Positions 1 through 7,487 of a stretch of DNA of 40,633 nt are shown one piece after another; the first letter of the stretch is position 1; the number at the start of each line of letters is the position of its first letter. This stretch comes from Anaerolineae bacterium (GTDB lineage Bacteria; Chloroflexota; Anaerolineae; Aggregatilineales; JAFGMM01): the NCBI GenBank assembly GCA_016927535.1, contig JAFGMM010000412.1, positions 1 through 40,633 on the forward strand, given 5' to 3'. The notes beneath the pieces were generated by a model that saw only the letters and a program-made list of their open reading frames with translations, made no database searches and was not told the DNA's origin. Position numbers and translations under genes: made by a program.

Positions 1-424
1 CTTTGTCATCGTAGGGCAGAAGCCGCACGCGCGCCTCACCCGGCTCTACGGCGCGCCCGGCGTCACGCTGACCGGGTGGGTGCCGGCGGTCGAGCCGTAC
101 CTGCACGCGGCGGCGGTCTACGTGACGCCGCTGCGCATGGGCAGCGGTACGCGCTTCAAGGTGCTCCAGGCGATGGCGGCCGGCGCGCCGGTCGTCAGCA
201 CCTCGCTGGGCGCAGAGGGCATCACCGTGACGGCGGGGCGCGATATCCTGCTCGCCGATACGCCCGCCGACTTTGCCGAATCGGTGAACGGTCTGCTGGA
301 TCACCCCGCGCGCCGCGCCGGGTTGGCGGAGGCGGCGCGTGACCTGGTGCGCCGCCGCTACGATTGGTCGGTGATCCTGCCGCCGCTTCTTGAACTCTAC
401 AGCGCGATAGGCGAGGCCGTTTGA
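1..424 (+). CDS. Glycosyltransferase, GT4 type, C-terminal part (5' end outside window)
   Basis: The reading frame is open from base 2 and ends at TGA 422-424, so only the C-terminal ~140 residues are present. The visible part is the nucleotide-sugar-binding half of a GT-B glycosyltransferase: FVIVG at the start, a TGWVP segment, then GSGTRFKVLQAMAAGAPVVS followed by LGAEGI. This is the usual block around the donor-binding glutamate/glycine loop in family GT4, although here the EA(M)A(A)G acid is replaced by Gln (LQAMAAG). The gene stop overlaps the ATG of the next glycosyltransferase (TGATG), so the two are translationally coupled and probably act in one surface polysaccharide or glycolipid pathway. 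An internal ATG at 80 exists, but the upstream frame carries clear family sequence, so this is a truncated gene and not a start. Acceptor and donor sugar cannot be told. Confidence 0.85.
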   Translation, partial: FVIVGQKPHARLTRLYGAPGVTLTGWVPAVEPYLHAAAVYVTPLRMGSGTRFKVLQAMAAGAPVVSTSLGAEGITVTAGRDILLADTPADFAESVNGLLDHPARRAGLAEAARDLVRRRYDWSVILPPLLELYSAIGEAV

Positions 425-1659
425 TGGACCGCGCCGAACTCGCCGCCCGCAACCGGGCTATCGCATCGTTTCATCACCGTGTAACCCTTCGCCAGCACAT
501 TCGCCGCTGGCTGCTTACGTTGATTTCCAGGCTGCCGGTCGCGCCGCCCCCCGCGCCCGCCCGGCCCGATTCGATCTTGCTGATCCGGCCCGACCACGTG
601 GGGGACGTATTATTCACCGTTCCGGCGATCCGCGCGCTCAGCCGCGCCCTCCCCGGCGCCGAAATCACCGCACTGGTAGGGCCGTGGTCGGCGGGCGTGC
701 TGGCGCCCTTCCTCACCCCCCCACCCGGTGAGGCCGGCCGGCTGGCGCGGATATTGACGCTGCCGTTTCCCGGCTTTGCGCGCGGCAGGCAGTTCCAGCG
801 CACGGCGATTTCTCCCTATGTGCTGGCGTGGCAGTCGGCGCAGCGGCTGCGGAAGTTAGGCGCGGCGGCGGCCGTGGTGATGCGGCCCGACCACTGGTGG
901 GGCGCGCTGGCGGCTTACCTGGCCGGAATCCCGGTCCGCGTGGGCTACGACCTGCCCGACGTCCGGCCCTTTCTCACCGAGCAGCGTCCCTTCGCGGCGC
1001 AAACGCACAGTGTCCGCCGCAACCTCGATCTCGTCGCGCGCTGGACCGGGCATATCCCCGACGACGAAGCGCCGCTTGCGTTCCCGGTTTTGGACGAAGA
1101 CCGCGCCTATATCGAAAGCTACCTGGCGGCGCAGGGCTGCTGTGATGCAAGCGCCCCGCTGGTCGTGATCCACCCCGGCGCCGGTTCTGCGTATAAGACC
1201 TGGCTGCCGGCGCGCTGGGCGGCGGTCGCCGATGCGTTGAGCGAGCGCATGGGCGCACGCATCGTGCTGACCGGCATGGCGCGCGAGGCGTACACCGTGC
1301 GCGCCATCGCGCGGGCGATGACCGCGCCGCAAAAGCCGATCATTGCGGTAGACGATACGACGCTTGGGCAACTGGCGGCGCTCTGTGCACGCGCCGACCT
1401 GGTATTGGGGCCGGACAGTGGCCCGCTCCACCTGGCAGTGAGCGTCGGCACGCCCACCGTGCACCTTTACGGCCCGGCAGACCCCATCATCTACGGCCCA
1501 TGGGGCGAGAGCGCCCGGCACAGCGTCCTGCAGAGCACGCTCGCCTGCGTCGCTTGCGGCGTGCTCGATTGGTCGGGCGACGACCTGGCGTATCACCCCT
1601 GTATACACGAAATCGGCGTGGCGCAGGTGCTCGCGGCAGCGGGGTCGGTGCTGATGTGA
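424..1659 (+). CDS. Glycosyltransferase family 9 (heptosyltransferase-like) protein
   Basis: 411 residues if started at ATG 424, which overlaps the upstream stop; a TTG at 421 is in frame but less likely. Family GT9 enzymes (ADP-heptose:LPS heptosyltransferases and relatives) have a GT-B fold. Three hallmarks are visible: an N-terminal LLIRPDHVGDVLFTVPAIR block (about residues 52-70), a central VVIHPGAGSAYKTWLPARW block that opens the nucleotide-sugar domain, and a C-terminal LGPDSGPLHLAVSVGTP block at about 334-350. A positively charged amphipathic stretch near residues 19-37 may help membrane association. In organisms without lipopolysaccharide, GT9 proteins glycosylate other surface glycans, so heptose should not be assumed. 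It probably acts at the cytoplasmic membrane with the preceding GT4 enzyme. Confidence 0.88.
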   Translation: MDRAELAARNRAIASFHHRVTLRQHIRRWLLTLISRLPVAPPPAPARPDSILLIRPDHVGDVLFTVPAIRALSRALPGAEITALVGPWSAGVLAPFLTPPPGEAGRLARILTLPFPGFARGRQFQRTAISPYVLAWQSAQRLRKLGAAAAVVMRPDHWWGALAAYLAGIPVRVGYDLPDVRPFLTEQRPFAAQTHSVRRNLDLVARWTGHIPDDEAPLAFPVLDEDRAYIESYLAAQGCCDASAPLVVIHPGAGSAYKTWLPARWAAVADALSERMGARIVLTGMAREAYTVRAIARAMTAPQKPIIAVDDTTLGQLAALCARADLVLGPDSGPLHLAVSVGTPTVHLYGPADPIIYGPWGESARHSVLQSTLACVACGVLDWSGDDLAYHPCIHEIGVAQVLAAAGSVLM

Positions 1660-1713
1660 AGGGATGCGGTGGCGCGGTTGGGTATTCACTACACGAAGAC
1701 ACACCCCTCCCAC

Positions 1714-1759
1714 GCTAAAAGCAAAACCTCTCCAGACACCGGGAACGTCTGGAGAGGTT
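1714..1759 (-). terminator. Rho-independent terminator downstream of tRNA-Ile(CAT)
   Basis: A 13-bp perfect inverted repeat, AACCTCTCCAGAC (1725-1737) with GTCTGGAGAGGTT (1747-1759), encloses a 9-nt loop. Read on the minus strand the stem is followed by TTTGCTTTTAGC, a U-rich tail. It begins 17 bases past the tRNA 3' end, as expected for the terminator of that transcript. Confidence 0.85.
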
Positions 1760-1776
1760 ATCACACGGTCAAGAGA

Positions 1777-1849
1777 TGGGCCCACCTGGGTTCGAACCAG
1801 GGACCAACCGGTTATGAGCCGGCCGCTCTGACCACTGAGCTATGGGCCC
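1777..1849 (-). tRNA. tRNA with anticodon CAT, probably tRNA-Ile2 (lysidine-modified)
   Basis: A complete 73-nt cloverleaf folds on the minus strand: 7-bp acceptor GGGCCCA/TGGGCCC, D stem GCTC/GAGC, anticodon stem GCCGG/CCGGT with loop CTCATAA (anticodon at 1814-1816), and T arm CCTGG-TTCGAAC-CCAGG, with discriminator A. CCA is not encoded. CAT anticodons serve initiator Met, elongator Met or Ile2. The initiator is excluded because 1-72 is a G-C pair and the anticodon stem lacks three consecutive G-C pairs. The GGCTCATAACC anticodon arm and the TGGTC variable loop resemble known tRNA-Ile2, which TilS converts to read AUA; elongator Met remains possible. Confidence 0.93.
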
Positions 1850-1871
1850 TTTTTTGTGCGGCTGCCCGACG

Positions 1872-2156
1872 CTACTCCACCTCTACCTTGATTTTCTTCA
1901 CCGGCTCGCGTGGCTCGCGCGCCGCCGGCCGCACGCCGGCCGGCTTGTCATCCAACCGGTCCACGACTCCATCGATCAAGGCGCGGAACGACAGCAAACA
2001 CTCACGGGCCGCCGCCCTACCGTGACGGCGCGCCTCGCACGGCACCAGGTTAAAGACGGCCTTACCTGCGTGTTCGGCGGCCTTCGCTTGGTGGCGCAAA
2101 AACGCCTCCAGCGGCCTGTGCGATTTTTTGATTTGCGGCTCTGTGGCTTCGGCCAT
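1872..2156 (-). CDS. Small uncharacterised protein (94 aa)
   Basis: I do not recognise this family. The 94-residue product is rich in Arg, Lys and Ala. Its first two thirds look helical (HRPLEAFLRHQAKAAEHAG, then ARECLLSFRALIDGVVDRL), and the tail is a charged disordered run ending in KKIKVEVE. It has no signal peptide or membrane segment and two cysteines. Support for a real gene comes from its own consensus promoter (TTGACG, 16-bp spacer, TATAAT, at 2197-2224) about 40 bases before the ATG, and from the absence of a better frame. The stop lies 22 bases before the tRNA gene, so both probably share one transcript that ends at the terminator at 1714-1759. A nucleic-acid-binding role would fit the charge but is not shown. 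Confidence 0.65.
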   Translation of the reverse strand: MAEATEPQIKKSHRPLEAFLRHQAKAAEHAGKAVFNLVPCEARRHGRAAARECLLSFRALIDGVVDRLDDKPAGVRPAAREPREPVKKIKVEVE

Positions 2157-2196
2157 ATGCCATCCTACCTATACCAAACACAGCAATCCGATCCTT

Positions 2197-2224
2197 ATTA
2201 TAGCCCCAGACGCAACCCCGTCAA
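2197..2224 (-). promoter_or_regulatory. Sigma-70-type promoter for the 94-aa gene and tRNA
   Basis: On the minus strand the -35 box TTGACG (2219-2224) and -10 box TATAAT (2197-2202) are separated by 16 bp. It lies between the dehydrogenase stop and the small gene's ATG, and is the only plausible promoter for the 94-aa gene and the tRNA. Confidence 0.75.
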
Positions 2225-2240
2225 GCGATTAGAACGCGGA

Positions 2241-3311
2241 TCAATACCCGCGCTTGCGCTCCACCAAGTTAAGCAGAGGCTCACGCGCCAAGTAGCGGCG
2301 CATGTTCTCGGCAAAGAGGCGCGCCGCACGGACATTGTACTGCGCCGAGAAACCCGCCGTGTGCGGGCTTAAAATAACCCGAGGCAGATCCCACAGCGGG
2401 CTGTCAGAGGGCAGCGGCTCCTGCTCGAAGACATCCAGCGCAACCCCGCCCAGCTTGCCGGCCTTCAGCGCAGCGACCAGGGCCGCCTCGTCGATGACCT
2501 TCCCTTCCGACACGTTGACCAGCACGGCGCCCGGCTTCATCGCGGCGAGCGCCTTTTCGTCGATCAGATGGCGCGTCGCAGCGGTCAGCGGCACGGTAAG
2601 CGCCACAAAGTCGCACTCACGCAGCATCGAGTGCAGCGCCTGCGGCGGATAAAGCCGGTCCACAATCACTGCCTCGGGGTCGCCGGCGCCGGGTTCGACG
2701 TATCCCTGTTCGGCCAACTGGCGCATATCGCGCTTGGTCGCCAACACCGTCATCCCGAACGTCGCCCCCAGCCGCGCGACCTCACGCCCGATGCTCCCGT
2801 ACCCAACAATGCCCAGCGTCGTCCCGCGCAATTCGACCGGCACAAACGGGCGAAGGTTCGGCACATCGACGTGCCGGGGAATCAGGCGGTTGCAGGCTGC
2901 CTCCTCGCGCGGCCATTCGCCTTTACTCTTCATCTCCACCATCGGCAGCAGCCGGTGCCCAAACGCCAAGAACATGGCAAAGACATACTCGGCGACACCG
3001 GCGGCATGGATGCCGCTGGCTGTCGTAAACATGATGCCGGGTATACCCAACAAAGGATGATCGAATAAGTGGTTTGCGCCGGCCGAGTGCAACTGCACCC
3101 AGCGCAGGCGCGGGACATCCTCCGGCTCCGGCAGCACGCAGGTCGTGTAAAGCACTTCGGTCTCGTCCCAGAGCGCCAGGTCGATATCGACCAGGTTGGG
3201 AGTTGGACGGCAGACAAATTGCAAGCGGGACGATACCTCGGCCAACTGCCGCAGCTCGGCTTCCGAAAAGTCTACGGTTAACAACACATTGACCGGGGCT
3301 TCTTCATGCAT
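2241..3311 (-). CDS. D-2-hydroxyacid dehydrogenase family protein with substituted catalytic arginine
   Basis: 356 residues. These NAD(P)-dependent enzymes interconvert 2-keto and D-2-hydroxy acids in the cytoplasm. The Rossmann dinucleotide motif is GIVGYGSIGREVA (GxGxxG at 170-175). The C-terminal signature is nearly canonical, with ALDVFEQEP (acid 298) and SPHTAG (His 317), the acid/base pair. The catalytic arginine normally found in NxxRG is replaced: the sequence reads VNVSEGKVIDEAA with Glu 269, confirmed at the codon (GAA on the minus strand near 2507). The substrate cannot be assigned, and the change could mean altered substrate, lost activity or a non-enzymatic role. The gene begins ATG 3311 behind a GGAGGGGGG purine run. 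It is the first gene before the tRNA/small-protein unit, which has its own promoter. Confidence 0.88.
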   Translation of the reverse strand: MHEEAPVNVLLTVDFSEAELRQLAEVSSRLQFVCRPTPNLVDIDLALWDETEVLYTTCVLPEPEDVPRLRWVQLHSAGANHLFDHPLLGIPGIMFTTASGIHAAGVAEYVFAMFLAFGHRLLPMVEMKSKGEWPREEAACNRLIPRHVDVPNLRPFVPVELRGTTLGIVGYGSIGREVARLGATFGMTVLATKRDMRQLAEQGYVEPGAGDPEAVIVDRLYPPQALHSMLRECDFVALTVPLTAATRHLIDEKALAAMKPGAVLVNVSEGKVIDEAALVAALKAGKLGGVALDVFEQEPLPSDSPLWDLPRVILSPHTAGFSAQYNVRAARLFAENMRRYLAREPLLNLVERKRGY

Positions 3312-3563
3312 CGCCGCCGATTCCCCCCTCCAGCCTAGAAGACTCCCATAGAGCCGCCTTTTCTACGCAACGGCTCGATTGTATAACCGCACGAAGGTTC
3401 ATGCCACCTTTTGCCTTTGCAAGTAAAGCCGACTTACATTTGTGTGAAGTTAGAACATTGCAAACACTAAAAATAAGCTACCTCCGCCCACTTGCGCGAT
3501 ATGCAGCTTTAAGCCAAAATGTGTCTTGGTTATAGATATGTAGTGGAAGGAAAGGCGATATCA

Positions 3564-3962
3564 GTGGGCGACTCTTTACCGACATCTCCTCGGATTCTTG
3601 TAATTGACGACGACAATGAGTTGTTAAAGCTGGTTACGATGCTCCTCAATAGGATCGGTGCGCAAACCCTTCAGGCGAAAAACGGGGTGCGCGGGTTAGA
3701 AATCTTGATGGACGCGACCGCGCCCATCGACTTGATTATCCTTGACCTGATGCTGCCCGACATTGATGGCTTTGAACTGCTGCGACGCATCCGCGAGCAG
3801 GCGCGTTTTGATACAGTTCCTATTATCATTTTATCGGCCAGGGCCGATCCCGACAGCGTCCGTTACGGACTTGACCACGGCGCCGATGGTTATATCACCA
3901 AGCCATACATCGCCAATAACCTGATCGACCGGATAAAAGAATTGATCTCGGCGCGCCAATGA
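3564..3962 (+). CDS. Stand-alone response regulator (CheY/PilG-like), first gene of chemosensory operon
   Basis: A single receiver domain of 132 residues. The acidic pocket is LVIDDD (Asp 15-17), the phosphoacceptor is Asp 61 in LIILDLMLPDIDGFE, and the conserved lysine is in YITKPY, so it looks fully phosphorylatable. There is no output domain. Start choice: an in-frame ATG exists at 3519, but GTG 3564 follows AAGGAAAGG at 3547-3555 with an 8-base gap and gives a normal receiver length, so I prefer it. It precedes cheW by about 50 bases and is probably phosphorylated by the CheA encoded downstream. Its partner (motor, pilus or other switch) is not visible. Confidence 0.88.
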   Translation: MGDSLPTSPRILVIDDDNELLKLVTMLLNRIGAQTLQAKNGVRGLEILMDATAPIDLIILDLMLPDIDGFELLRRIREQARFDTVPIIILSARADPDSVRYGLDHGADGYITKPYIANNLIDRIKELISARQ

Positions 3963-4013
3963 CGCTCTTACTAGTCAACGTCATTATATTTATATATTCT
4001 AAAGTTGGGCGAT

Positions 4014-4661
4014 ATGAAACCCAAAAGTAATCCATTATACCAATATACCAATGATAACCCTAAAAAGGTGACATGGGCTGAGGCGCGCGAGATGCTTCGC
4101 TACATCGTCAGCGATTGGCGCCCCCGCGACCCTACCGAGGAGGAAACCCAAGAGATTCTTTACAAGCGCGCGCGCACCCTCGCCAGGCCCGCCGAAGGCA
4201 GCGATGCGCTGAACAACACCCAGCGCGTGCTCGTCTTTACCCTGGGTACCGAGCGCTACGCCGTGCCGGTGGTCTACGTGCAGCGCATCAAACCGTTTGA
4301 CCAGATGACGCCGATCCCTTGCACGCCCAGCTTCTACCTGGGCGCTGCCAACGTGCGCGGCAAAATTCTCTCGGTGCTGGAACTGCGCTACCTGTTCGAT
4401 ATCCCGATTGAGGACGAAAGTGCCCTCACCCTGAAACACCTGGTCGTCATCAGCGCCGCCGGGCTGGAAGTCAGTCTGCTTGTCCACGACATCGCCGGCG
4501 TGACGGATTTGATGCTATCCGATTTAAAGACGCCTTCGGAGGCGCTGGTGGGCATCAGTCCCGACTACATCGCCGGCACGACCGCCGAGGGCATCATCCT
4601 GCTCGACGTGGAGATCCTGCTCTCCGACTCGCGGTTAATTGTGGACGAGGAAGTTATTTAA
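4014..4661 (+). CDS. cheW: CheW-like coupling protein
   Basis: 215 residues from ATG 4014; a TTG at 4005 is also in frame. The first ~70 residues are a charged leader not found in short CheW proteins. A CheW (SH3-like) domain follows, from QRVLVFTLGTERYAVPV through a central YLGAANVRGKILSVLELR block (the hallmark NxRGxxxPVxDLR region) to a C-terminal ISPDYIAGTTAEGIILLDV segment. CheW links chemoreceptors to CheA in membrane arrays. The two receptor genes and cheA follow directly. The N-terminal extension is the only unusual aspect; a related extension occurs in PilI/FrzA-type relatives, but I cannot assign a role to it. Confidence 0.9.
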   Translation: MKPKSNPLYQYTNDNPKKVTWAEAREMLRYIVSDWRPRDPTEEETQEILYKRARTLARPAEGSDALNNTQRVLVFTLGTERYAVPVVYVQRIKPFDQMTPIPCTPSFYLGAANVRGKILSVLELRYLFDIPIEDESALTLKHLVVISAAGLEVSLLVHDIAGVTDLMLSDLKTPSEALVGISPDYIAGTTAEGIILLDVEILLSDSRLIVDEEVI

Positions 4662-4678
4662 GTGGTGAGTGACAAGTG

Positions 4679-6142
4679 ATGAGCGATGAGCTGCATGCTT
4701 CTTCAGACAATATTGTCCTCCGGCGCCTGGGAGCCTTGAGCTTGGGCGCGGCAGCGCTGGGCGTCGTGAGCCTACCGGCCGCTCTGTCCAGCGCCGAAGC
4801 GAGCTTCGCCAGCGCGCTGTTCGCCACCGCCGGGATCATCTTCGGCGGCGCGGCATGGTTGCTGGCACCCCGACGCCCGGCATGGGCCAGAGCACTCCTC
4901 GTGTTCGGCCTGGGCGTCGTCCTGGCGGTCGCGGCCCTGGCAACGACGGCGCAGCCGGCCGCATGGGTGGGCGTGATCTACGCGCTGGGGATGCTCTCGC
5001 CGGCTGCGGTGATCCTGTGGGACCGGGCAAGACTATGGCAGTGGTTGGCCGGCGAGCTTGCCGTCTGGGGTTTGACCGTCCTGCTGAGCCAGGGGGCGCT
5101 GCCCCTGCCGGCGGTGACCCTGGCGCTGGTCGGTCTGCTGGCGGCGAACGGCCTCACCGGGCTGCTCGCCGGCGCGCCGGCGCTTAGACAAGTAGAACCG
5201 GTCCGCGCCGCCGGCGCGCCGGCGGCGCGGACCGACCATGACAAGCCGCTGGCCGAGCAGGTCAGGCAGGCGGTCAAAGAGCTAAACCGCGCCGCCGGGA
5301 CCATCCAAAATGTGATGATGGAGCAGTATTCCGAAGCCGACCGGCAAAGCGGCGTCTTGACGAACGTCATGCAAACGCTGGACACTTTCCAGCAGTCGGT
5401 AGTCCAGATCGGCCGGCTTTCTCAAAACATGACGACCGTCTCCGAAGACGCGGTCGAGCGCGCGAACAACGGGCGCGAGATCGCCGCAGGTGCCATCCTA
5501 ACCCTGGAGCACATCCGCTCGCAGGTCAAGTCGGTAGCGCTCAACCTGGCGACTCTGGCGCGCCACATCGAAAATATCAGCGAAATCATCTCGTCGTTGA
5601 GCGACCTGGCGACGCAATCAAACTTCCTGGCGCTGAACGCCTCCATCGAGGCGGCGCGCGCCGGGCAGCACGGGCGCGGGTTCGCGGTGGTCGCCGACCA
5701 GATTCGAGACCTGGCGCAGCAGTCCGCCGCCTCCGCCGAGCAGGTGCGCACGATCTTGACCGAGATTCGTCAAGCCGTCCACCAGACCGCCATCGCAACC
5801 GACGCCGGCGCGGACGGCGTTGATACCGGCGTGGCGCGCGTCACCGATACCGCGCAGGCAGTAGGGCACATTTCGCGTCACGTGATGGACTCGACGTCTA
5901 AAGCGCAGCAAATCGGCAATATGTTAGAAGCGCAGGCCGCCGATCTTTACGAAGTCAACGCGGCGGTCAAGTCGATCAACGAGATGCAGATGCAGTATCT
6001 CGCCAACACGCGCATGGCCGAGGCCATCGCCGAGAACCTGCTTAAACTCGCGCAGCGATTGGAGCAAGCCGTCACAGAAACGGACGACGAGAAACCGGAT
6101 TCCCAACCGGATTTAGAACTCCGCCAGGAGGTACAGTCATGA
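4679..6142 (+). CDS. Methyl-accepting chemotaxis protein with polytopic N-terminus
   Basis: 487 residues from ATG 4679, two codon steps after a weaker in-frame GTG at 4676. About six hydrophobic segments fill residues 17-170, joined by very short loops, with no room for a periplasmic ligand-binding domain. A cytoplasmic coiled coil follows, ending in a clear MCP signalling tip: [20 protein letters not shown], then [20 protein letters not shown]. That tip binds CheW and CheA. Methylation helices flank it, so CheB in the same operon is a plausible partner. The stop overlaps the next receptor gene by ATGA, implying coupled translation. A sensor confined to the membrane suggests detection of a membrane-linked state (redox, lipid, proton motive force or a partner protein), which is inference. 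Confidence 0.93.
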   Translation: MSDELHASSDNIVLRRLGALSLGAAALGVVSLPAALSSAEASFASALFATAGIIFGGAAWLLAPRRPAWARALLVFGLGVVLAVAALATTAQPAAWVGVIYALGMLSPAAVILWDRARLWQWLAGELAVWGLTVLLSQGALPLPAVTLALVGLLAANGLTGLLAGAPALRQVEPVRAAGAPAARTDHDKPLAEQVRQAVKELNRAAGTIQNVMMEQYSEADRQSGVLTNVMQTLDTFQQSVVQIGRLSQNMTTVSEDAVERANNGREIAAGAILTLEHIRSQVKSVALNLATLARHIENISEIISSLSDLATQSNFLALNASIEAARAGQHGRGFAVVADQIRDLAQQSAASAEQVRTILTEIRQAVHQTAIATDAGADGVDTGVARVTDTAQAVGHISRHVMDSTSKAQQIGNMLEAQAADLYEVNAAVKSINEMQMQYLANTRMAEAIAENLLKLAQRLEQAVTETDDEKPDSQPDLELRQEVQS

Positions 6143-7455
6143 CAAAGAACAGCACAAAGATGCAATCCGATGACATCCGAGCATCGTTGTCGGGCTGGAT
6201 GGCGCTGACCGGGCTGGCGGCCACCATCGTTATTTTTCTGGCCGCCCTGCTTGGCATCCAGATGAATAACGATTGGTGGCTCAGCCAACCCGACCGGACC
6301 CGCACGCCCCAACTGGGCGAAGCCCTGGGCGGTTGGCTGGGATTCTTACTGCTGGTCGTGCTGGTGACCGCGGTCGTGGTGGTGATACTGGCGCGGACAA
6401 TCGCCCGGCGGCAAAGCACGGTACTCCGCGCCTCCCAGGAGCGCCTGGAGACGGCGGTGGCGCAGTACACCGCCTACCTGCTTCAGGTAGGCGAGGGCGA
6501 CCTAACCGCCCATCTCGACCTGGACGGCTACACCGACCTGGCCGACCCGCTGGTGCGCTTGGGGCGCGGCCTTAAGGAAACCGTGTCGAGTTTGCAGACG
6601 ATGGCGCTGCAACTGCGGCAGGAGGTCGTCAACGTCAGCGAGGCGGCCACCGAGATTTTGAACGCTACCAACGAGCAGATCATCGCCGCCACCGAACAGG
6701 ACTCATCGGTAACCCAGACCGCCGCCACCGTCAACGAGGTGCGCGCCACCGTCACCGAGACCGCCGAGCGCTCGCAGGCGGTGGCCGAGACCGCGCGCCG
6801 CACCGTAGACGTGACCCGCACCGGCGAGCAGGCGGTATCCGACAGCATCAACGGCATGCACCTGATCCGCCAGCGCGTGGAGAGCATCGCCGACACGATT
6901 CTGATCTTGTCGGAGCACACCCAGCAAATCGGCGAGATCATCGCCACGGTCAACGCCATCGCCGACCAGAGCAACATGCTGGCGCTCAACGCCTCGGTGG
7001 AGGCGGCGCGTGCCGGCGAGGAGGGCAAGGGCTTCGCGGTCGTGGCGATGGAGGTGCGCAGCCTGGCCGCGCAGAGCCGCCAAGCGGTCTCGCAGATCCG
7101 CGATATCCTCAGCGAAATCCAGCAAACGACCAACACGGCGGTGATGGTCACCGAGCAGGGCACCAAAGGCGTGGATAGCGGGATGGAACTGGTAGACCGC
7201 GCCGGCGAGACCATCCGCGAGTTGGCCGCCGCCATCGAAGAGGCCTCGCACGCCGCCACCCAGATCGCCGCGAGCACGCGCCAGCAGACCGTCGGCATGG
7301 ACCAGCTCTCCGAAGCCATGCAAACCATCCGCGATATGACCGCTACCAATCTCTCTAGCACCATGCGGGTCGAGCGCGCCGCCCGCGAGTTGAACCAGAT
7401 CTCGCGCCGCATGGGTCAGACCGTCTCTAAGTACCAGGCCGCACGCGAAACTTGA
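6139..7455 (+). CDS. Methyl-accepting chemotaxis protein, two-TM type with minimal external loop
   Basis: 438 residues, starting at ATG 6139 behind CAGGAGG and overlapping the previous gene by four bases. Two transmembrane helices (about 16-38 and 62-88) enclose only ~25 extracytoplasmic residues. A HAMP-like linker follows, and the signalling domain has the conserved hairpin [20 protein letters not shown] and [20 protein letters not shown]. The overall plan resembles PilJ-type or cyanobacterial phototaxis-type receptors without a large sensory domain. With the preceding receptor it would form arrays with CheW and CheA. No ligand can be predicted. The chain ends without a CheR/CheB-tethering pentapeptide. 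Confidence 0.94.
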   Translation: MTKNSTKMQSDDIRASLSGWMALTGLAATIVIFLAALLGIQMNNDWWLSQPDRTRTPQLGEALGGWLGFLLLVVLVTAVVVVILARTIARRQSTVLRASQERLETAVAQYTAYLLQVGEGDLTAHLDLDGYTDLADPLVRLGRGLKETVSSLQTMALQLRQEVVNVSEAATEILNATNEQIIAATEQDSSVTQTAATVNEVRATVTETAERSQAVAETARRTVDVTRTGEQAVSDSINGMHLIRQRVESIADTILILSEHTQQIGEIIATVNAIADQSNMLALNASVEAARAGEEGKGFAVVAMEVRSLAAQSRQAVSQIRDILSEIQQTTNTAVMVTEQGTKGVDSGMELVDRAGETIRELAAAIEEASHAATQIAASTRQQTVGMDQLSEAMQTIRDMTATNLSSTMRVERAARELNQISRRMGQTVSKYQAARET

Positions 7456-7487
7456 AAACCTAGGAGTGGTTTGGGTGTAGAAAAAGT

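Noticed and set aside
1777-1849. Initiator tRNA-fMet
   Set aside because: The acceptor has a paired first base and the anticodon stem lacks three consecutive G-C pairs, so it is not the initiator.
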